Source of the DNA: Rothia nasisuis
Lineage (GTDB): Bacteria > Actinomycetota > Actinomycetes > Actinomycetales > Micrococcaceae
DNA: 64,000 nt
Direction: 5' to 3'
NCBI RefSeq assembly: GCF_928381405.1
Contig: NZ_CAKMSB010000002.1
Coordinates: 186,001 to 250,000 of the forward strand
Positions 60,279 through 64,000 of this stretch are shown in pieces. The notes beneath the pieces were generated by a model. The model made no database searches. It saw nothing but the letters and a program-made list of their open reading frames with translations, and had not been told where the DNA came from. Numbering within the stretch: the stretch's first letter is position 1; every line of letters starts with the position of its first letter. The translations under genes and the position numbers were made by a program.

Positions 60279-62816
60279 ATGCCTGGAATGAACTTAACCC
60301 GTGCTGAGGCCGAAAAACGGGCTTCTATTATTCAGCGCGTTGAATCCTACCGTATCGAGCTAGATCTGACGCTGGGCGAACGGATTTTTGGCTCGCGCAC
60401 CGTCGTCCGCTTTGATGCTGTGGCGGGGCAGCAAACTTTTATTGATGCAGTAACAGACAGGGTGCATCGCGTTGAGCTCAATGGTGAAACCGTAGACGTG
60501 AGTGCCGCTGACGGTGTGAGGATTGCTCTGCCAGCACTAGCTGAGCACAATGAATTGCTTATTGAAGCCGACATGCTCTACACCAACACCGGTGAGGGTC
60601 TGCACCGTTTTGTTGATCCGGTGGACGGCGAGGTCTATCTCTACTCTCAATTTGAAGTTCCCGATTCACGCCGGGTTTACCCCGTTTTTGAGCAACCCGA
60701 CTTGAAGGCTGAATTTGAGTTTATTGTGACGGCCCCCGACCACTGGGTTGTAGTGTCGAATCAGCCTGAAGCCTCTGTTGAGGGTGCCGACGGCAATAAG
60801 ACCTGGGCCTTCAAACCAACGCCCCGCATCTCGTCCTACATTACCGCTATTATCGCAGGCCCCTACGCTTCCGTGCATTCTTCGCTGACCAACAGCGAGG
60901 GCCGCGATATCAAACTCGGTTGCTATGCCCGTCAATCGCTCATGGAATACCTTGACGCTGATGAAATCTTTCATACCACTCGCCAGGGCTTTGACTTCTT
61001 CGAGAAACAGTTTAAGACCCCCTACCCCTTCGAAAAGTATGACCAGCTCTTTGTGCCTGAGTTCAACGCTGGGGCCATGGAGAATGCCGGTGCTGTGACC
61101 TTTCTGGAGAACTACATCTTCCGCTCCAAGGTCACCGAAGCTATGGTTGAGCGCCGCGCCATTACCGTGCTACACGAGCTGGCCCACATGTGGTTCGGTG
61201 ATTTGGTCACCATGAAATGGTGGAACGACCTGTGGCTCAATGAGTCCTTTGCTGAGTTCATGTCAACCCTGGCTGCCGCAGAGAATACCCGGTTCGCCCC
61301 TGAGGCCTGGGCGACTTTTTCAGCTTCCGAGAAGACCTGGGCCTATGCCCAGGATCAGCTCTCCTCCACTCACCCCATTGTTGCCCCCATCCGCGACCTG
61401 CAGGACGTCCAGGTTAACTTTGACGGAATCACCTATGCTAAAGGTGCCTCTGTTCTGCGCCAGCTGGTGGCTTGGGTTGGCCAGGAAAATTTCATGGCAG
61501 CGCTCAAGGTCTACTTCGATAAGCACGCCTACGGCAACACTGTGCTCGATGACCTGCTAGATGAGCTAGAAGCTACCAGTGGCCGCGATGTGCGCGCCTG
61601 GTCTAAGCTCTGGCTCGAGACCGCAGGAGTTAACACTCTCACCACCGAGGTTGAAGAAGCTGAGGATGGCACCATCACCCGCCTGGCCCTGCGTCAGTCC
61701 TACGCCGAAGGCTACGAAACCCTGCGCCCCCACCGCCTGGTCATTGGTTTCTACAACCTGAGCGAAGACGTGCTGACCCGCTCCGAACGTCTAGAAATTG
61801 ATGTGGACGGCGAGGTGACCGAAGTGCCGCTAGCTCTTGGTGCCAAGCGGCCCGACCTGATTCTGGTCAATGATGAAGACCTGGCTTACGCCAAAATTCG
61901 CTTGGACGAGCGCTCCCGCGCCACCGCCGTGACCGACCTGGGCGCCATTGATGCTTCGGTAGCCCGCGGCGTTGTCTGGGGCTCGCTCTGGGACACCGTG
62001 CGTGATGGCCAGATGCCTGCCCGCCAGTTCGTTGACCTTGTGCTCAACAATATTGGCTCTGAAACTAACTCTACCGCTGTGCGCACTCAGCTGCTCAACC
62101 TCGAAACTACCCTGCGCGCCTACCTGAATCCCGCGCATGCAGCTGAAGTGCGTGAACAGGCTGCTGACCGTGTTTGGGAGCTGGCGCAGGATGCTGAAAC
62201 CGGCTCAGATAGCCAGTTCCAGCTGGTTGGTACTTTTGCTCGTTTAGCCCATACCGATGCCCAGTTAGATGCTGTTGAGGCCCTACTGACCGGTGAGGTC
62301 ACTCTGGGTGGCCTGACCATTGATACTGACTTACGCTGGGCCCTGCTCGGATCTCTGGCAGCTGGCGGCCGCCGCACTGCCGCAGACATCGACGAGGCCT
62401 TGGCTGCTGACAACACTTCTAATGGTCAGCAGGCAGCAGCAACAGCTCAGGCAGCCATTCCTACTGCGGAAGCCAAGGCTGTCACCTGGTGTTCAATAGT
62501 TGAGACAGGCGAACTCTCCAACATCATGCAGCGCTCAGCTATTCTCGGTTTTTACCGGGGTGCACCTGAGTTTTCTGAGCCCTACATCGACCGATACTTT
62601 GAGTCGGTTGAGGGTGTATGGCGTGAACGCTCCCACGAAATTTCAAGCCAGATTATCGGCGGGTTGTTCCCGCGTTTCTACACTGCTGAGGTTCTAGAAA
62701 AAGCTGAAGCCTTCCTTGCATCTTTGCCTGAGGACGCCGCTGCTCTCAAACGTCAGGTTGCCGAGGGCCGCGATGCGCTAGTTCGTGCACTGAAGGTTCA
62801 GGAAGCTGATATCTAG
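60279..62816 (+). CDS. pepN: Aminopeptidase N
   Basis: An 845-residue M1 zinc metallopeptidase that removes N-terminal residues from peptides in the cytoplasm. The exopeptidase motif GAMEN (265-269) and zinc motif HELAH (299-303) with the third ligand Glu322 (NESFAEF) are all intact. The C-terminal ERAP1-like helical domain completes the usual length. GAGG precedes the ATG at 60279; an ATG three codons on is the alternative. The globin gene follows at once. Confidence 0.96.
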   Translation: MPGMNLTRAEAEKRASIIQRVESYRIELDLTLGERIFGSRTVVRFDAVAGQQTFIDAVTDRVHRVELNGETVDVSAADGVRIALPALAEHNELLIEADMLYTNTGEGLHRFVDPVDGEVYLYSQFEVPDSRRVYPVFEQPDLKAEFEFIVTAPDHWVVVSNQPEASVEGADGNKTWAFKPTPRISSYITAIIAGPYASVHSSLTNSEGRDIKLGCYARQSLMEYLDADEIFHTTRQGFDFFEKQFKTPYPFEKYDQLFVPEFNAGAMENAGAVTFLENYIFRSKVTEAMVERRAITVLHELAHMWFGDLVTMKWWNDLWLNESFAEFMSTLAAAENTRFAPEAWATFSASEKTWAYAQDQLSSTHPIVAPIRDLQDVQVNFDGITYAKGASVLRQLVAWVGQENFMAALKVYFDKHAYGNTVLDDLLDELEATSGRDVRAWSKLWLETAGVNTLTTEVEEAEDGTITRLALRQSYAEGYETLRPHRLVIGFYNLSEDVLTRSERLEIDVDGEVTEVPLALGAKRPDLILVNDEDLAYAKIRLDERSRATAVTDLGAIDASVARGVVWGSLWDTVRDGQMPARQFVDLVLNNIGSETNSTAVRTQLLNLETTLRAYLNPAHAAEVREQAADRVWELAQDAETGSDSQFQLVGTFARLAHTDAQLDAVEALLTGEVTLGGLTIDTDLRWALLGSLAAGGRRTAADIDEALAADNTSNGQQAAATAQAAIPTAEAKAVTWCSIVETGELSNIMQRSAILGFYRGAPEFSEPYIDRYFESVEGVWRERSHEISSQIIGGLFPRFYTAEVLEKAEAFLASLPEDAAALKRQVAEGRDALVRALKVQEADI

Positions 62817-62863
62817 AGATGTGTGTGAGGCCTCCGATAGAGGGCGGGAGTAAACTGGTGGGT

Positions 62864-63328
62864 ATGAGTCAGCTACCTAACCCAGCCTTCCGTCCTCTGT
62901 CTACGGCCGGTGAACTCAGCGGTCAGAAACCTAACACCGATGATTCGGTTGACGAGCGTTCCTTCTACTATCAGGTAGGCGGCCGCCCAGTTTTTGAGAA
63001 GCTGACCCGCGAGTTTTATGCGCGGGTAGCTGAAGACCCAGAGTTTCGCGCCCTGTACCCTGAAGAGGACTTAAGGCCCGCCGAGCGGCGCCTTTTCATG
63101 TTTTTGGAACAGTACTGGGGCGGGCCCAAAACCTATCAGGCTGAGCGCGGGCACCCTCGTTTGCGCATGCGTCACGTGCCTTTCTCTATCGGCCCCAAAC
63201 AGCGTGACACCTGGCTCAAGTATATGCGTGAGGCCCTAGACACCCTTGAGCTTCCACCTCTCTATGACGCTGAGATGTGGGCCTATTTTGACCGTGCAGC
63301 CCACGCCATGCAGAACCGGGCTGAATGA
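62864..63328 (+). CDS. glbO: Group II truncated haemoglobin (GlbO-like)
   Basis: A 154-residue protein whose last 125 residues form a 2-over-2 globin. FYYQVGGRPVFEKLTREFYARV contains the B10 tyrosine; HPRLRMRHVPF holds the proximal F8 histidine, and RDTWLKYM contributes the Trp G8 of group II and III forms. Start at ATG 62864; the longer frame from 62819 overlaps nothing useful. It is probably co-transcribed with pepN, 47 bp upstream. The role is oxygen or nitric oxide chemistry, by analogy with mycobacterial GlbO. Confidence 0.92.
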   Translation: MSQLPNPAFRPLSTAGELSGQKPNTDDSVDERSFYYQVGGRPVFEKLTREFYARVAEDPEFRALYPEEDLRPAERRLFMFLEQYWGGPKTYQAERGHPRLRMRHVPFSIGPKQRDTWLKYMREALDTLELPPLYDAEMWAYFDRAAHAMQNRAE

Positions 63329-63379
63329 GAGTTTTGCGGGGCGGGCACTCTTCTCAGCCTGTGCGTATATGGGGCGGTT

Positions 63380-64000
63380 TTAGAGACCCGCTCCCCCGTT
63401 TCTTATCAGAACATGACCGGCACGAGCCGAGATGCGCGCCCAGCGGCCGGCTGTGAAAACCGGCATCGCCTCCGTTGAACGCGGCGGCAAAAAACCGAGC
63501 ACTTCGAGGGCAAAAGCTGCGCCTGTGGGCAACTGAGCAGTCGTATCGGGGGCGCTGAGGGGCGAAGACCAGATGCGGGAGCGTACCGTATTCACCACAG
63601 CAGGGCCGGGGTTGGCAGGTAAAGCCTTGTCCACGGCTAAGATACCTTCTTGGGCGGCAGTCCGAGCATGATCAGAGAGATAAAAACCGGTCTTTTCCCA
63701 ACCTGCGGTGGGTGGCGTGACTCCGGCCCAGGGAGCGGTTACGGAGACCGGCGGGAGGGCTAGGCGAAGGCCAGCGTCCTCAATGCGATTCAACCGGTCT
63801 AACAGCGCTTGGGCATCAACGGTGAGATTACAGGTTGCGGGCTGGGCAAGGTGCAGAGCCCGCAAACCCAGAACTGTAGGGGCTACATCGAGAAGGCCTT
63901 CTGGGGCCAGCACACACACGTAGATGCCCAGTACTGTTCCCCTGGTTTGCAGGCGTACCGCTGCAGAAGGGTCAACTGACCGAGCTCGGGTCAAGAAGGT
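63380..64000 (-). CDS. Unknown protein, partial at the window edge
   Basis: The frame is open to the right edge, so the start lies beyond the window. At least 206 residues are visible. It begins with a strand-rich part (GTVLGIYVCVLAPEGLLDV) and contains helical LTVDAQALLDRLNRIEDAG, then WEKTGFYLSDHARTAAQEGI and a C-terminal half of mixed structure (GRWARISARAGHVLIRNGG). I do not recognise a family, and I see no signal peptide or catalytic motif. It is convergent with the globin gene. Confidence 0.7.
   Translation of the reverse strand, partial: TFLTRARSVDPSAAVRLQTRGTVLGIYVCVLAPEGLLDVAPTVLGLRALHLAQPATCNLTVDAQALLDRLNRIEDAGLRLALPPVSVTAPWAGVTPPTAGWEKTGFYLSDHARTAAQEGILAVDKALPANPGPAVVNTVRSRIWSSPLSAPDTTAQLPTGAAFALEVLGFLPPRSTEAMPVFTAGRWARISARAGHVLIRNGGAGL

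Overview
The window comes from a mid-to-high GC actinobacterium, most likely a Rothia or close Micrococcaceae relative. The support is gene order: rne-rplU-rpmA-obgE-proB-proA-nadD-rsfS, ileS-folC-DUF4233-ndk and tig/clpP1/clpP2/clpX. It also carries the Fe-S type APS reductase, a mycothiol-type DsbA protein, a DtxR-like iron box, and an ileS T-box with the very short stem I used by actinobacteria. The genus is an inference; no rRNA gene or database search was available.

Layout. 1-3003: the end of a subtilase, a divergent membrane-protein/TetR pair with two palindromic operators, and a GNAT acetyltransferase. 3004-4036: decayed DNA with an IS3-family remnant, the broken 3' end of a WYL regulator and a 145-bp nested palindrome. 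4034-8908: an accessory block (winged-helix protein, WYL regulator, two-gene ABC exporter, NmrA-like protein) that looks more GC-rich than its surroundings. 8998-9188: two tandem tRNA-Ala genes with a terminator. 9385-27821: leftward housekeeping genes for ribosome maturation, NAD and proline synthesis, ObgE, L27/L21, RNase E, NDP kinase, folate and IleRS, with one rightward VKOR gene.

28609-30833: a tautomerase-GNAT fusion and an amino-acid permease. 31018-41497: a siroheme and assimilatory sulfate-reduction region. Siroheme enzymes (precorrin-2 dehydrogenase, CobA, CbiX-like chelatase) would supply the cofactor of the sulfite reductase encoded at the end of the leftward operon cysH-cysD-cysN-tauE/safE-sir. 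Between cobA and sir sits a single AbiEi/DUF559 gene bracketed by two near-identical inverted 61-bp hairpins, the most unusual item in the window.

41595-47703: an NADP-binding protein, a lipoprotein gene with an in-frame stop, an SDR, valS and a DsbA-like protein. 47782-56373: clpX, clpP2 and clpP1, then a siderophore-uptake operon lying between clpP1 and tig. 56487-57081: tRNA-Pro, tRNA-Gly(TCC) and tRNA-Gly(CCC), the last followed by a 71-bp direct duplication of its own 3' end. 57071-64000: HAD hydrolase, lipoprotein, Nei-like glycosylase, RpiB, PepN, truncated haemoglobin and an unrecognised partial ORF.

The less ordinary layer is a set of palindromic elements: two related copies (17629-17737 and 46874-46975) sharing a core, and unrelated or loosely similar ones at 3362, 32718/33884 and 56967.
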